From Deltaproteobacteria bacterium (GTDB lineage: Bacteria; Desulfobacterota; Desulfobacteria; Desulfobacterales; UBA11574), in assembly GCA_019314155.1 (NCBI GenBank), contig JAFCZV010000068.1, forward strand, positions 1 to 14,520: DNA of 14,520 nt, in the 5' to 3' direction. The notes under the pieces were generated by a model that saw only the letters and a program-made list of their open reading frames with translations, was not told the DNA's origin and ran no database searches. A program made the position numbers and the translations under genes. Shown in pieces: positions 14,112 through 14,520 of the stretch. How positions within the stretch are numbered: the stretch's first letter is position 1; each line of letters opens with the position of its first letter.

Positions 14112-14426
14112 ATGAGGGTTATCACGACCAAAACAATTAATGCGTACAGGGAGTGTTACCCTGAAGCAGATGGCCCACTAAAGGCATGGGTGGCTCTCAT
14201 AGAAGGGAATGAGTTTAAACATTTTCCAGAACTGAAAAATATGTTTGGGTCTGCGGACTTTGTCCAACCGGATCGAGTTATATTTAATATTAAAGGGAAT
14301 CATTTTAGGCTAATAACCGCTGTTGATTTCGGCCGCCAGATTGTATTTGTCAAATGGTTTGGCCGGCATAAAGACTATGACAAAATAAATCCTTCGGAGG
14401 TGCAACATGAATATCCGCCCTGTTAA
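14112..14426 (+). CDS. higB: HigB-family type II toxin (mRNA interferase)
   Basis: HigB toxins are small RelE-fold ribonucleases that cut mRNA, usually on the ribosome, and are held inactive by HigA. The 104-aa product matches the HigB_toxin family: MRVITTKTINAYRECYPEA at the start, FNIKGNHFRL (58-67) and IVFVKWFGRHKDYDKI (77-92). The toxin-first order is typical of higBA. ATG 14112 is preferred over in-frame ATG 14064 because 14064 lies in the operator upstream of the -35 and cannot be on the transcript. No Shine-Dalgarno precedes 14112, and the -10 ends only seven bases upstream, so the message is probably leaderless. The gene overlaps the antitoxin start by 20 bp. Confidence 0.92.
   Translation: MRVITTKTINAYRECYPEADGPLKAWVALIEGNEFKHFPELKNMFGSADFVQPDRVIFNIKGNHFRLITAVDFGRQIVFVKWFGRHKDYDKINPSEVQHEYPPC
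14396..14401 (+). promoter_or_regulatory. Strong ribosome binding site for higA
   Basis: GGAGGT sits five bases before ATG 14407 and within the higB coding region. It contrasts with the absence of any Shine-Dalgarno for higB. Confidence 0.75.
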
Positions 14427-14520
14427 TTCAGAGCAGGCATACGATGAGGCTATTGAGCGCATTGAAACGCTCTGGGGTGCCGAGTCAGGTACTCCCGAAG
14501 GGGATGAACTCGATGTCCTG
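14407..14520 (+). CDS. higA: HigA-family antitoxin (N-terminal part, runs off the window)
   Basis: The first 38 residues are visible: MNIRPVNSEQAYDEAIERIE and then a segment containing GTPEGDELDVL. This N-terminus, with its E-x-x-Y/I...RIE helix and the GTPEGDELD(V/L)L motif, is typical of the longer HigA antitoxins whose C-terminal part is a Xre-type helix-turn-helix. It should neutralise HigB and repress the operon through the two upstream operators. The start is clear from GGAGGT at 14396-14401 and the usual overlap with higB. The DNA-binding domain lies beyond the window. Confidence 0.9.
   Translation, partial: MNIRPVNSEQAYDEAIERIETLWGAESGTPEGDELDVL

Overview
The window reads as ordinary chromosomal DNA from a deltaproteobacterial, probably Desulfobacterota (Desulfobacterales-like), anaerobe. 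This is inferred from protein character and gene order: a 2-oxoacid:ferredoxin oxidoreductase next to hisC, cmk, rpsA and sppA, with A+T-leaning third positions and many starts lacking a good Shine-Dalgarno. The organism cannot be proven from the sequence alone.

Layout. Positions 1-628 hold the end of a 2-oxoacid:acceptor oxidoreductase beta subunit and a complete gamma subunit. Positions 818-5945 carry a same-strand run: hisC (histidine biosynthesis), cmk (CMP kinase), the ribosomal protein S1 locus and sppA (membrane signal peptide peptidase). Positions 5946-6421 are a non-coding block with a long imperfect palindrome built of GAACATC/GAACGTC-type heptads. A YciO-type Sua5/YrdC-fold gene lies alone on the minus strand (7030-6422). 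A long A+T-rich leader with a strong promoter precedes guaB (7452-8915). Next come dnaE (9097-12618, replicative polymerase with an intact PHP metal site) and a DegT/DnrJ/EryC1-type sugar aminotransferase (12682-13824). The right edge carries a HigB-HigA toxin-antitoxin operon (14112 to the window end) with two identical-architecture operators in its promoter.

Most striking points. (1) The S1 locus has a Ser/Asp/Glu-rich N-terminal extension of about 158 codons. It ends in tandem 18-bp units with a perfect 54-bp duplication, and one unit has lost exactly 8 bp. That puts the extension and the S1 core in different frames. The core still has its own ATG with an SD-like GGAAG and gives 556 aa, the normal S1 size. 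(2) higB appears to be transcribed leaderless from a near-consensus promoter overlapped by two TTCCC-N5-GGGAA operators, while higA has a strong SD. (3) A 29-bp repeat brackets cmk, and the left copy is part of a 49-bp nested hairpin. (4) The Sua5-like protein lacks the SxN signature, so it is YciO-like rather than a clear t6A enzyme. I see no CRISPR array, tRNA, rRNA, insertion sequence or obviously new multi-gene system. The S1 repeat/frameshift is the best candidate for something undescribed, and a sequencing or assembly error is its main rival explanation.
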